A stretch of DNA of 42,832 bases from the NCBI GenBank assembly GCA_938002015.1, contig CALLAU010000008.1, positions 1 through 42,832 of the forward strand, read 5' to 3'. Source of the stretch: an uncultured Bdellovibrionales bacterium. GTDB lineage: Bacteria; Bdellovibrionota; Bdellovibrionia; Bdellovibrionales; UBA1609. The position numbers and the translations under genes were made by a program. The notes beneath the pieces are model-generated. The model had not been told where the DNA came from. It ran no database searches and saw only the letters and a program-made list of their open reading frames with translations. This document shows positions 7,006-16,233 of the stretch, piece by piece. Position 1 is the stretch's first letter; each line of letters begins with the position of its first letter.

Positions 7006-9204
7006 CTATCGCTTCTTTCTTTTTCCAGATTTTGATTTTTTCCCACCACCAAAAGCCATTCCTCGAGATGAAGAGGAAGCTGAAAAAGAAACTTTACTTC
7101 CTTTTCCTGATTTTGATTTAGACTTTGATTTTTTAGAAGCACCTTTTCTATGAGCCTTCTTTTTATTACTTTTAAATGATTTTTCTTTTTTCTTATCTTT
7201 ACCAATTGGAATAAGCTTATCAAGCTTATCAGAAAAAGCCCGATCTCTTCCATTAACACTAATCTCATTATTAGCTTTTAGATCTACAAGAGTAAAATCA
7301 ATTTGTCCTTCTTCTACATTTACATTAGCAACTTGTATAACAACCTTATCTCCTATTCTCACAGTAAGGCCCGTCTTTTTACCACGAAGCGTCCAAGTTT
7401 CTTCATCATAAATATAATGATCTGGGTAAAGCTCATCAATTTTAACTAAACCATCAACTGGGTGATTCTTTAAAGTAACGAAGACACCAAATTTTGTAAG
7501 AGAACTAACATGCCCTTCAAATTCTTCACCTAAAAACTTTTCCATGTATCGAGTTTTCTTAATCGAGGTGACTTTTCTTTCAGCTTTTACAGCTCTTTGC
7601 TCTGCTGCACTTAAAATAGCGCCCATGGAATTAATATCATCATCAGCATATTTTGGATACTTATCACTTAAAGCACTTTTTATTTGTCTATGGATCACTA
7701 AATCAGGATATCTTCTAATTGGAGAAGTAAAATGCGAATAGTGGCTAAAACCAAGGCCAAAGTGTCCCACATTTTCTGAAGAATACTGAGCCTGCTTCAT
7801 TGATCTTAAAACAAAACTTTGAGCAATATTTCTTACTTCTTTATCTTCAATCTCTTGAAGTCTTTCTGATACTGCTTGAAAGTCATGGCTTGATTGAACT
7901 CTTCCTAAAGAAATCTTTAAAAAAGAGTTAAGTATGACCTTTAAACTTGAAAGCTTTTCTTTATCTGGCTCATCATGAACTCTATAAAGTTGAGGAATTC
8001 CTTTTTTAGCTAAAAATTTCGCAGCTGAAATATTAGTAATCAACATAAGCTCTTCAATTAATCTGTTTGCAAAAATTCTTTCTTCTAACGCCAAGTCAAC
8101 TGGAGCTCCAGAATCATCAACTAAAACTTTTACTGCAGGAACATCAAAATCAACACTCCCTTCCTTCATACGTTTTTTATTTAAGATCAGTGCTAAGCCT
8201 TCAGCGCTTTTAATCACATCATACACATGCTTATGTTTTTCTATTTTTCCACCATCAATAATTTCTTGAGCCTCGCCATATGTAACTCGCGCATGGCTTT
8301 TTATTACAGCTTCATAGAATTCAAAGTTTTGTACTTCACCTTCACTATCAATATGCATCTCACATGCAAAAGCAAGCCTGTCTACATTTGGATTTAAAGA
8401 ACAAAGCCCATTACTAAGTTCTTCTGGAAGCATTGGACATACATAGTTTGAAAGATAAACACTAGTTCCTTTTTCATAAGCTTCTGCGTCTAACCTAGTC
8501 CCCACCTTTACGTAATGACTTACATCAGCAATAGCGACAATTAGCTTATATCCTGTTTTTGTTTCTTCAACAAAAACAGCGTCATCAAAATCTTTAGCTG
8601 TGACTCCGTCAATAGTAATAAGCTTTAAATCTCTTAAGTCTTTTCTACCAGCAGCTGTTTTATCTTTTTCTTTTACTTCACTGCCGTGTGACCTAGCTTC
8701 TTTTAGAGCTTTATCAGAGAATTCAACTGGAACTGAAGACTCGTATAAAATTCTCATATTATCCGTATTTGGATCATTTTGACTTCCTATGGAAGCCTTA
8801 ACAAAGCCTGAAAACTCATCTGATTTATCATCTGGAAAATCTGTAATTTCAACAACTACAAGCTCTCCTTCGTCTGCACCAATATCATTCTTAACTTCAA
8901 GCTGCCTGCCCCAAGAGTGGGAAGTGTCTTTAAGAAAATAATCAAACTTATTAAAACAAAGTCTACCAACAACTTGAGTAGTGCCTCTTTTTAATATTTT
9001 TTCAATTTTCCCTCTTTTTTTACCATTGTTACTTCTACCTCGCAGCGACATAACAACAGTATCAAAAGAGAAAACTCCAAGCATATCTTCTTTTGATATA
9101 TAAATATCTTCTATTTCATTTGTAGAGGATACAAAAAAACCAAATCCATCTGGGTGTCTCTTAACTATTCCTTCATATACTTTTTTTAAAGGTTTTTTAC
9201 TCAT
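7006..9204 (-). CDS. rnr: Ribonuclease R
   Basis: RNase R is a processive 3'-to-5' exoribonuclease that degrades structured RNA. The 732-residue protein has an N-terminal cold-shock-type OB region (KRHPDGFGFF), the RNB catalytic core with the metal-binding DGVTAKDFDDAV (Asp205, Asp207 and Asp208), SNYVCPMLPEELSNGLCSL and SHFTSPIRRYPDL, then an S1 domain near residues 560-650 (FEGHVSSLTKFGVFV). The last 60 residues are Lys/Ser-rich with a short Gly stretch, as in other RNase R tails that bind RNA or ribosomes. The N-terminal winged helix of E. coli RNase R appears absent. Its ATG overlaps the end of valS by eight bases, so the two are co-translated. Confidence 0.95.
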   Translation of the reverse strand: MSKKPLKKVYEGIVKRHPDGFGFFVSSTNEIEDIYISKEDMLGVFSFDTVVMSLRGRSNNGKKRGKIEKILKRGTTQVVGRLCFNKFDYFLKDTSHSWGRQLEVKNDIGADEGELVVVEITDFPDDKSDEFSGFVKASIGSQNDPNTDNMRILYESSVPVEFSDKALKEARSHGSEVKEKDKTAAGRKDLRDLKLITIDGVTAKDFDDAVFVEETKTGYKLIVAIADVSHYVKVGTRLDAEAYEKGTSVYLSNYVCPMLPEELSNGLCSLNPNVDRLAFACEMHIDSEGEVQNFEFYEAVIKSHARVTYGEAQEIIDGGKIEKHKHVYDVIKSAEGLALILNKKRMKEGSVDFDVPAVKVLVDDSGAPVDLALEERIFANRLIEELMLITNISAAKFLAKKGIPQLYRVHDEPDKEKLSSLKVILNSFLKISLGRVQSSHDFQAVSERLQEIEDKEVRNIAQSFVLRSMKQAQYSSENVGHFGLGFSHYSHFTSPIRRYPDLVIHRQIKSALSDKYPKYADDDINSMGAILSAAEQRAVKAERKVTSIKKTRYMEKFLGEEFEGHVSSLTKFGVFVTLKNHPVDGLVKIDELYPDHYIYDEETWTLRGKKTGLTVRIGDKVVIQVANVNVEEGQIDFTLVDLKANNEISVNGRDRAFSDKLDKLIPIGKDKKKEKSFKSNKKKAHRKGASKKSKSKSKSGKGSKVSFSASSSSRGMAFGGGKKSKSGKRKKR

Positions 9205-11881
9205 TCATACTCAATCTGTTTAAGTGAAGCTTCATAAAATCAAGTTTAGAACTTAAGTCTGTTAATAAGACTTTATCCGCTTCAACTAAATCCTCAGGAG
9301 CGTTAGCAACGTACTTTTCGTTATTTAATTTTTTATTCAAAATATTCATATCCGTTTCAATTTTTGTAATTACTTTTTCAATTCTTTGAACCTCTTCATC
9401 AAGGTCAACTAATCCCTCAAGAGGAACAATAACATCAACTGCTCTACCCTCAACTTTAACTGGCGCAACTGCTGATTTAGCAAAAGTCTGAGGCTCTTCA
9501 AAACTCACTTCACTAAGAAGCCCCATTTTAACAAGAAGGGCTTTATGTCTTTGAACTGCTTTTTGACTCTTCTCATCTTTTGGAACAAAGAAGACCTTTA
9601 GAGCCTGGCTTACTTTAATTCTATTCTCACCTCTAATATTTCTAACTGCCGTAAGAAGAGCCTTTATAAGCTCCACATCATTAAAATAATCACCTGTTTC
9701 TTCTAAATTTAACCCTTCAAGATCACCTAACGTCGGGTACTGACTTAAAGCCATACTCTCACTATTTTTTGCAGGTAAGTGTGAGTAAATTTCTTCTGTT
9801 ACAAATGGAGTAAAGGGGTGAAGCATTTTTACAGCTTTATCTAATGTGAAATGAAGAACATGAAGCGCTGCAGCTCTGTCTTCTTCTGACTCACCATAAA
9901 CTCTTAATTTTGAAAACTCCAAAAACCAATCACAAAACTCATTCCACACAAACGAGTAGAGACTTTGCGCTGCCTCAGAAAATCTCATTTGCTCTAACTT
10001 TTCATGCACATCACTGATGGTGATCTCAAGTTTTTTAAGAATCCAATAATCAAAAGCTGATAAGTCATTCTTTAAGTCTGTTTTAAAGTTTTCATTGTAC
10101 TTAAAGCTATACTCTTGAGTTAAACTCAAACAAAATCTAGTTGCATTCCAAATCTTGTTAATAAAATTCCTATAACCTTCAAGTCTTTGAGTTGAAAACT
10201 TAAGGTCTCTACCTGAAGCCAGTTGCGCCATTAAAGTAAACCTTAAGGCATCAGCACCGTAATCATTAATCAGTTCGACTGGATCAATTGAATTGCCAAG
10301 AGACTTCGACATTTTTCTGCCTTGAGAATCTCGCACTAAGCCATGAAGATAGACTTTTCTAAAAGGAACATCTTTCATATACTCTAAGCCTTGCATCATC
10401 ATTCTAGCCACCCAGAAAAAGATAATATCAGGACCTGTCACAAGCACGCTTGTTGGGTAAAATGTTTTTAATGTCTCTGTTTTTTCAGGCCACCCCATGG
10501 TTGAAAATGGCCATAAAGCTGAAGAAAACCAAGTATCTAAAACATCTTCATCTTGCTTTAAATTCTTACTACCACACTTAATGCAGTCTGCTGGGTCATC
10601 CATTTCAACAATATGCTCACCACAGTCCTGACAAGTAAAAACTGGAATACGATGCCCCCACCAAAGCTGACGAGAAATACACCAGTCTTGAATATTATTC
10701 ATCCAGTGAAGATACGTCTTCGTCCACTTCTCTGGTATAAAATCAGTTGTTCCACTTTCAACCGCACGCTTAGCTGGTTCTGCAAGAGATTCCATCTTCA
10801 TGAACCACTGTTCAGAAAGATAGGGCTCAATAACTACTCCTGATCTTTCGCAATGACCAACAGATTGCTTATGTGGCTCAATCTTATCAATAAACCCACC
10901 CTCTTCTAAATCGCTAACAATTTTTTTTCTAGCCTCTTGAACGTGAAGACCCTTATATTCGCCAGCATTTTCATTTAAGGAACCATCAGTGTTAAGTAAA
11001 TTAATTTGCTCTAAGTTGTGTCTTAAACCCATTTCATAGTCATTAAAGTCATGAGCTGGTGTTATCTTAACAACTCCTGTTCCAAAGTCTTTATCTACAT
11101 ACTCATCAGCTATGATATTTATTTCTCTACCTGTTAAAGGAAGCTTCACTTTCTTTCCGATAAGATTTTTATAACGTTCATCTTCAGGGTGAACACAAAT
11201 TGCTGTATCACCTAAAAAAGTCTCTGGTCTTGTCGTAGCAGCAATAAGAAACTTGCCATCTTCTCCAACAACCTCATATTTTAAATGCCATAAAGAACCT
11301 TTTACATCTTTATATTCAACCTCAATATCAGAAATTGCCGTTTGTAGCTTAGAACTCCAGTTAACTAACCTTTTCCCTTTATAGATAAGGCCTTTTTTAT
11401 AGAGGCTTACAAAAACTTTTCTTACAGCATTTGAAACATTATCATCTAAAGTAAAAGTAAGGCGATCCCAGTCACAAGAATCTCCAAGAGATTTCATTTG
11501 TGAGACTATACGATTACCGTATTCTTCTTTCCAAGACCAAACCTCTTCTAAAAATTTTTCTCTACCTAAATCATGACGAGATTTTCCATCTTTTTTTAAT
11601 TTTTTCTCAACTACTGATTGAGTTGCAATACCAGCATGGTCAGTTCCAGGAAGCCAAAGAGTATTAAAGCCTCTCATTCTATGCCACCTAATAAGAACAT
11701 CTTGAACTGTATGATCTAGCGCATGCCCTATATGTAAAAAACCTGTCACGTTTGGTGGAGGAAGTATGACGCTAAATGGAGGTTTTGTAGAAAGATCTTC
11801 TGCTTTAAAATCTTTTCTATTATCCCAAAATTCAGATATTTTTGCTTCAACGTCTTTAGAATTGTATTTGCTCTCTAACAT
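9197..11881 (-). CDS. valS: Valyl-tRNA synthetase
   Basis: ValS charges tRNA-Val with valine and edits threonine. At 894 residues it is of normal length. It has the class I HIGH motif at residues 50-53 (GFLHIGHALDHT), the GTDHAGIATQ segment, the editing domain with TTRPET, WCISRQLWWGHRIP, a zinc-knuckle-like pair of CxxC motifs at Cys417/420 and Cys433/436, and KMSKS at 523-527. The C-terminus forms the usual coiled coil (LDEEVQRIEKVITKIETDM). No T-box or other leader structure is apparent in the roughly 100 bases upstream. It forms a two-gene operon with rnr. Confidence 0.97.
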   Translation of the reverse strand: MLESKYNSKDVEAKISEFWDNRKDFKAEDLSTKPPFSVILPPPNVTGFLHIGHALDHTVQDVLIRWHRMRGFNTLWLPGTDHAGIATQSVVEKKLKKDGKSRHDLGREKFLEEVWSWKEEYGNRIVSQMKSLGDSCDWDRLTFTLDDNVSNAVRKVFVSLYKKGLIYKGKRLVNWSSKLQTAISDIEVEYKDVKGSLWHLKYEVVGEDGKFLIAATTRPETFLGDTAICVHPEDERYKNLIGKKVKLPLTGREINIIADEYVDKDFGTGVVKITPAHDFNDYEMGLRHNLEQINLLNTDGSLNENAGEYKGLHVQEARKKIVSDLEEGGFIDKIEPHKQSVGHCERSGVVIEPYLSEQWFMKMESLAEPAKRAVESGTTDFIPEKWTKTYLHWMNNIQDWCISRQLWWGHRIPVFTCQDCGEHIVEMDDPADCIKCGSKNLKQDEDVLDTWFSSALWPFSTMGWPEKTETLKTFYPTSVLVTGPDIIFFWVARMMMQGLEYMKDVPFRKVYLHGLVRDSQGRKMSKSLGNSIDPVELINDYGADALRFTLMAQLASGRDLKFSTQRLEGYRNFINKIWNATRFCLSLTQEYSFKYNENFKTDLKNDLSAFDYWILKKLEITISDVHEKLEQMRFSEAAQSLYSFVWNEFCDWFLEFSKLRVYGESEEDRAAALHVLHFTLDKAVKMLHPFTPFVTEEIYSHLPAKNSESMALSQYPTLGDLEGLNLEETGDYFNDVELIKALLTAVRNIRGENRIKVSQALKVFFVPKDEKSQKAVQRHKALLVKMGLLSEVSFEEPQTFAKSAVAPVKVEGRAVDVIVPLEGLVDLDEEVQRIEKVITKIETDMNILNKKLNNEKYVANAPEDLVEADKVLLTDLSSKLDFMKLHLNRLSMNE

Positions 11882-11988
11882 AGCATTTCCTTATATTACT
11901 TAAATCTAACATATTAAAGCTTAAGCAAAATGTCTATTAAGGAGCAAACCTTAGTTCATTATACAAATAAGGCTGTTTAGTGAGTCAT

Positions 11989-12996
11989 CTATTTAACCCG
12001 AAAAGGGCTCTTCTTTTTTGTTTTCTTTTTATAAAAGATACTTTTCTTCTTTTTCCTAGATCTATACTTTTTCTTTTTAATAGGCTTAAAGCTAAAGCTA
12101 AGCCCCCCTCCATTCCACCCCATTGAGGTTTCAAGAGTCAAAAAGGCTCTTAAACCTGTTGCTGTATTCTCACCTAGAACTGGGTTTGCAAATCCTAGCC
12201 TCACTACAGAATAGGGCTTATACCTATAACCTACCCAGCCTTGAACCTCATGATAAGCAGGGTTTACTGAGTAGTAGCGAAGGCTATTTCCGTTAAAACC
12301 ACTTGTGACCTCAAGCCTTGGAGCTGGATCAGAGGTAAACTTATCATCTGAGAAACTTAAAAAACCCTCTACGCCAAAACCAAGTCTAAACTTCTTATTT
12401 AATTTTATTTGGGGTCTTATAGAGTAAAGGAAAAGATCTGAAAGCCCCCCACTTCTTAACTTCACCCCACCATACATCCAAAGAATAGCCTTTTTATGAA
12501 CTCTTCTTCCAAGCCAAAGCCCACCACCCAGCCAGTTCACCCCATCACCAACAGAAACCTTATTCCTCGTTCTAGAGTTTTTTGCCTGAGTAAGGTAGTA
12601 ACGAGCATCTAAAACACTTGCCCAGCCTTTAATCACTTTTAGTTTGTAAGCCCCTCCAAAAAATATTCCCTTTAAAGTGCTATTATCTCTACCAAACTCA
12701 ATATCTTCACTACTTGAAGCGCCTACTTGAAAACCAAAAGTTAAAGATCCTTTAGAGCTTAGGTCATAATCAGTTTGGAAGTGAAAATTATAAGCTGAAA
12801 AAGAGTTTGTACTGGCAAGACTTTCTTTATCCCCATTCTCTAAAAAGTTACCTGAAGCATCAAAGTAATCCATTTCATATTTTAAGCCTATTCTTTGAGC
12901 TTTAAATTTAGGAGGATCAAAATGCCCATAAAGTCTTTCACCAAAAGCTTTTGGTGAAAGTGCAAAAAAAAGAATAAGACTTAACTTGATACGCAT
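11989..12996 (-). CDS. Probable outer-membrane beta-barrel protein with Lys/Arg-rich tail
   Basis: The frame can be read from 13113, but I start at ATG 12996 because a signal peptide begins there (MRIKLSLILFFALSPKAFGE), giving 335 residues. The mature part has alternating hydrophobic/aromatic strands with Gly and Tyr (YKLKVIKGWASVLDARYYL, FRLGFGVEGFLSF), consistent with a transmembrane beta barrel. The final 35 residues are extremely basic (KKKKYRSRKKKK and similar), unusual after a barrel, and could bind peptidoglycan, LPS or nucleic acid. AGG immediately abuts the ATG, too close for a normal ribosome site, so the start is not certain. The divergent MFS gene begins only 34 bases away. Confidence 0.6.
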   Translation of the reverse strand: MRIKLSLILFFALSPKAFGERLYGHFDPPKFKAQRIGLKYEMDYFDASGNFLENGDKESLASTNSFSAYNFHFQTDYDLSSKGSLTFGFQVGASSSEDIEFGRDNSTLKGIFFGGAYKLKVIKGWASVLDARYYLTQAKNSRTRNKVSVGDGVNWLGGGLWLGRRVHKKAILWMYGGVKLRSGGLSDLFLYSIRPQIKLNKKFRLGFGVEGFLSFSDDKFTSDPAPRLEVTSGFNGNSLRYYSVNPAYHEVQGWVGYRYKPYSVVRLGFANPVLGENTATGLRAFLTLETSMGWNGGGLSFSFKPIKKKKYRSRKKKKSIFYKKKTKKKSPFRVK

Positions 12997-13030
12997 CCTA
13001 AAATAGATAGTATCAACAGAGTTTAAACTT

Positions 13031-14224
13031 ATGAAGCATACTGATAACAAAAAAAACCTTATTACTCTTTTTCTAGTCGTCCTTCTAGACCTTATTGGCT
13101 TTGGAATGATCATCCCTTTAATCCCCTACTTAGGTAAAGCAACAGGGGAGTCTGAAGTGATGGTTGGTCTTTTAATGGCTATTTACTCTGTAATGCAGTT
13201 TCTCTTCTCTCCTTTTTGGGGAGGAATAAGTGATAAGTTTGGTAGAAAACCAGTACTTCTTTTTAGTATTTTTGGTGCAGCTCTTTCTCATACAGCTTTT
13301 GCGTTTTGTACAACCTACTGGATGCTTTTTGTAACTAGACTTTTTGCCGGGCTTTTTAGTGCTAATATTTCAACTGCAATGGCTGCAGCCTCTGATCTTT
13401 CAACACCGGAAAAAAGAACTCAAACCATGGGACTCATTGGAGCAGCTTTTGGGTTAGGTTTTGTTTTAGGACCTTTCTTAGGAGCTCAAGGAGCAAGTCT
13501 TGGAATCTCCTTTGGCTTTGGCGATCAGTTCTCCTCTCTCATTGCAGGAGGACTTTGTTTCTTTAATTTCTTCTTATGTCTTTTCTTTTTTAAAGAAAGC
13601 TTAAAAGAGAAAACTAAAAATTTAAAAATTAACTTTAAAAAACTAAATCCTTTTTTAAGTTTAAAAGGAGCTTCAAAAGAAATAAAAAACGGAGTTTTTC
13701 TTTTCTTTGTTGCAACCCTAGCTTTAGCTCTTATTGAGGTTGTTCTCTTTTTTGTCGTTCAAAGAGATTACAACTGGTCATATAAAGAAGCTGCTTATGG
13801 TTTTGCAGCTATTGGTTTAGTGATGGCCTTTACTCAAGGTGGAGTGATAAGACCACTAAAGAAGAGAATGTCAGAAATTAAGATTATAAAAATAGGAGCC
13901 CTTCTTTTTAGCGCAGGCCTTCTTCTTGCCTACACTTTAATTCCTTTTTCTTTATTTTCAGTTTCTATTTTAATTCTAAGTTTTGGCTATGCACTCTTAA
14001 ACCCTGCACTTAGCGGCTACATCAGCTTAAATGCACAAAAAAACGCTCAAGGCGCTACTTTTGGAATCACACATGGTTTTTCTGCTCTTTCAAGAATCAT
14101 CGGCCCTGTAGCAGGGACCCTACTGGCAGAAAAAGTAGCCTTAAGAACTCCTTTTTTATTTGCAGGAGTTTTACTTTTATTAGCTTTAAGTTTTTTCATT
14201 TTTCTTAATTCTAAGGAAAAATAA
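13031..14224 (+). CDS. MFS transporter, TetA/DHA1-like drug efflux
   Basis: The 397-residue protein has about 12 transmembrane helices and the motif-A signature after helix 2 (GGISDKFGRKPVLL). The first helix region (LLDLIGFGMIIPLIPYL) is typical of the tetracycline-resistance-like DHA1 drug:H+ antiporters of the inner membrane. A charged central loop (LKEKTKNLKINFKKL) separates the two halves. Substrate cannot be inferred. No strong Shine-Dalgarno precedes ATG 13031. The 3' end overlaps by 14 bases the remains of a convergent Fic-type gene. Confidence 0.88.
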   Translation: MKHTDNKKNLITLFLVVLLDLIGFGMIIPLIPYLGKATGESEVMVGLLMAIYSVMQFLFSPFWGGISDKFGRKPVLLFSIFGAALSHTAFAFCTTYWMLFVTRLFAGLFSANISTAMAAASDLSTPEKRTQTMGLIGAAFGLGFVLGPFLGAQGASLGISFGFGDQFSSLIAGGLCFFNFFLCLFFFKESLKEKTKNLKINFKKLNPFLSLKGASKEIKNGVFLFFVATLALALIEVVLFFVVQRDYNWSYKEAAYGFAAIGLVMAFTQGGVIRPLKKRMSEIKIIKIGALLFSAGLLLAYTLIPFSLFSVSILILSFGYALLNPALSGYISLNAQKNAQGATFGITHGFSALSRIIGPVAGTLLAEKVALRTPFLFAGVLLLLALSFFIFLNSKEK

Positions 14225-14519
14225 AAAAATATTTTGTCTGGTTTTTTTCACCCTTTTTATTTAATAAACCTTTATCAAACCATATTTTTAAATCTCTACT
14301 AGCTGTTGCAGTTGAGATTTCTGGCATAGCACCCATATACTCTTTCCTAGAAAAATTCTTATTTTTAAACTTAACCTGAGCTAACTCTAACCTATGATCT
14401 TGCTTATTGATTGATAATGGTGATTTTTTAATACATATAATAATAGTATCATATGATACTATAGATATTAATTTTTGGGAAAGTCTTTTAGATCTCCAAA
14501 AAGCAGAGTCGTCGATAAA
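14211..14519 (-). pseudogene. C-terminal remnant of a Fic-family-type protein (winged helix)
   Basis: An open stretch of 102 codons on the minus strand ends in TAG at 14211 and begins directly after a TGA at 14520-14522; there is no credible start codon before the internal Met residues. Its end reads PEISTATASRDLKIWFDKGLLNKKG...TKYFF, closely resembling the winged helix that ends many Fic-domain proteins (pattern: S.aTasRdLk.Lv.kGlL...G..r.T.Y). The Fic catalytic HPFxxGNGR motif is not found upstream, so only the DNA-binding tail survives. The recognition as Fic-type is by pattern; other regulators use similar winged helices. Confidence 0.5.
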
Positions 14520-14755
14520 TCACAAACTTCATTAGGCTTGAGCATTTCTTAAAAGTCCGTAAAATGTCACTTTAAAACTTCTTAGACGATACTTTATCTC
14601 CTAAGAATACAGCTATGAGAATCTATATTTTTCTAAGTTATTAAATTCATTAAACAATCACCACAAATACTTCAGAATCATGTAACATAGGCTTCATGGA
14701 ATGAGACTTGCTGTTAATGTTTTGGATGATAATTCAGACAAAAAAGGAGAAAATC
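14520..14755. other. Gene-free stretch upstream of a secreted-protein gene
   Basis: AT-rich sequence between the broken Fic-type fragment and the secreted-protein start. I see no open frame of useful length on either strand and no clear promoter boxes. It may include eroded 5' parts of the Fic-type gene. Confidence 0.3.
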
Positions 14756-15172
14756 ATGAAATCATTAATTCTATTCACTTTAACCACAGTTTTTGCCTCT
14801 ATCTCAAGTGCAAGCGCACCAACGGTTTCATGTGAAATGATGTACAATAAAAACAATGACCAAGGCGTTTCAATCGACTTTAGAAGAGGGCAAAGCATCA
14901 TTGCAACCAATGACGGAGCTACAACTTCAAATGGTGGTTTTAAATTAAATGCAAAAATAGAGCAGCTATGCGCTGTTTTTGCAGCGGGTATCGACTCAGA
15001 CTCAAATCCCCCATGTTATGATGAGTATAATTTTACTGCAAATGTTTCACGTGGTGATGTATCCAGTGAAATGTTAAAAGTGATTAGTCTTGATGATAAT
15101 GGCGATAGACACTCCTTATCTATGAAAGTTGGTAATGAAAGCGTTGTAGTTAACTGTGATATATCTGAATAA
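14756..15172 (+). CDS. Small secreted Cys-containing protein, unknown function
   Basis: ATG 14756 is chosen over the upstream in-frame ATG 14708 because AAGGAG lies seven bases before it and a signal peptide starts there (MKSLILFTLTTVFASISSASA). The 138-residue product has a Cys soon after the cleavage site (VSCEMMY), two more in the middle and one at the end (VVVNCDISE), suggesting a small beta-rich disulfide-bonded protein. The layout resembles the proteins at 28801 and 30104. A strong terminator follows. Confidence 0.6.
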   Translation: MKSLILFTLTTVFASISSASAPTVSCEMMYNKNNDQGVSIDFRRGQSIIATNDGATTSNGGFKLNAKIEQLCAVFAAGIDSDSNPPCYDEYNFTANVSRGDVSSEMLKVISLDDNGDRHSLSMKVGNESVVVNCDISE

Positions 15173-15216
15173 GTAAGATTCATTTAACTGGTCAACAAAT
15201 TAAATTCTTATATCAC

Positions 15217-15250
15217 AAAAAAGCCTTTCTAACTAAGAAAGGCTTTTTTT
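15217..15250. terminator. Strong bidirectional intrinsic terminator
   Basis: AAAAAAGCCTTTCT and AGAAAGGCTTTTTT flank a five-base loop, giving a 14-bp stem with T-runs on both strands. It lies between the convergent secreted-protein gene and divIVA and can stop transcription of both. The stem core GCCTTTCT is shared with the terminator at 31591-31613. Confidence 0.85.
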
Positions 15251-15312
15251 ATTCTTGATATATAATCCGTGTTAAACAATGATCATTTGATCAGTTTTAA
15301 TATTAAGAAAAC

Positions 15313-15906
15313 TTATAAATCCATCTGAGGCATAGGCTGAAAATCAATTTCAGACTCTATTCCAGTTTCATCACTCATTGAAGGTGCATTAGTAACCTTT
15401 GGCTCTAAAGCCTTTAAGTCAGCTCTTAGCTTATCTTCATTGATGATGGGGTCAGTGATAGTTCTTCTACCTTGATCAAGCATAGTCATATGGGAGTTTA
15501 AGATAGCTTTTAAGTTGTTTTCAAATTGAAGCCTTACACGTCTTAACTCAGAGATATCTTGATAGATTTTTCTTAAAGAATCTTTAGCGTCTCTTGTGAT
15601 CATTTCAGCTTTGTGTTGAGCATCACTGATAATAAGTTTAGCTTCTCTATCTGAGTCTGTTTTGATTCTATCAGACATTCTCGTAGCATTAGATAAAGTT
15701 TTCTTTAAAAGATCTTCTCTTTCTTTATATTCTTGAAGCTGGGTTTCAGTTTGCTTAAACTGTCTTTTAAGAGCTTGGTAACCATCAAGAGTGTCTTGAA
15801 TATCGTGAGCAATTTTCTTTAAGAAAACAGTCACTTCAAGAGGATCTAAACCTCTCATTTTTTTTGAAAAAGTCTTAGTTTGAATCTCATTAATAGATAG
15901 TTTCAT
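15313..15906 (-). CDS. divIVA: DivIVA-domain cell-pole/division protein
   Basis: The 197-residue protein opens with the DivIVA signature: INEIQTKTFSKKMRGLDPLEVTVFLKKIAHDI, the membrane-binding loop and first coiled coil. It continues as a long charged coiled coil to about residue 150, with a short Pro/acidic tail (IDFQPMPQMDL). DivIVA proteins sense negative membrane curvature at poles and septa and recruit division, growth or chromosome-anchoring proteins. DivIVA is typical of Gram-positive bacteria but is also known in Bdellovibrio. In many genomes divIVA sits beside yggS and proC; here those genes lie 3 kb away on the same strand. Confidence 0.85.
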   Translation of the reverse strand: MKLSINEIQTKTFSKKMRGLDPLEVTVFLKKIAHDIQDTLDGYQALKRQFKQTETQLQEYKEREDLLKKTLSNATRMSDRIKTDSDREAKLIISDAQHKAEMITRDAKDSLRKIYQDISELRRVRLQFENNLKAILNSHMTMLDQGRRTITDPIINEDKLRADLKALEPKVTNAPSMSDETGIESEIDFQPMPQMDL

Positions 15907-16233
15907 TTTTAGTCCCCTTCTTAAGCCCCATGAATACTTACACCCAATATCTGATCATATATTAAATAGGCGTGGCAAGGCTTTTAATCGATCTAGAGTA
16001 CAAATGCCGCTCTATGGAATGATTTAGTGATACTTAAAAACCAAAGGCCTCTTCTACTAAGGCGTTTAGGCCACATACGGTTATGTGTTAAATTTTGTTT
16101 TTATAGACATTTCTTTACTGATGAAACTATTATCATTTATCTAAGCTATAGGCCCATGATTTCACATCAAAGCCTCAAAGACTGGGGAGTCTAAAGCTTA
16201 GCTACGCATTATCACTCGGGGGAGGTAAATATA
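15907..16233. other. Intergenic region between divIVA and a lipoprotein gene
   Basis: About 330 bases between divergent genes. A small inverted repeat (AGGCCT / AGGCC) is visible near 16045-16072. I found no supported small gene or RNA and no clear promoter boxes. The plus-strand gene's strong GGGGGAGG ribosome site lies at its end. Confidence 0.3.

Noticed and set aside
7006..7268. Separate small minus-strand frame at the end of rnr
   Set aside because: It is an out-of-frame reading of the Lys/Ser-rich rnr tail.
11882..11988. Possible T-box leader before valS
   Set aside because: The region is only about 100 bases and shows no T-box or specifier structure.
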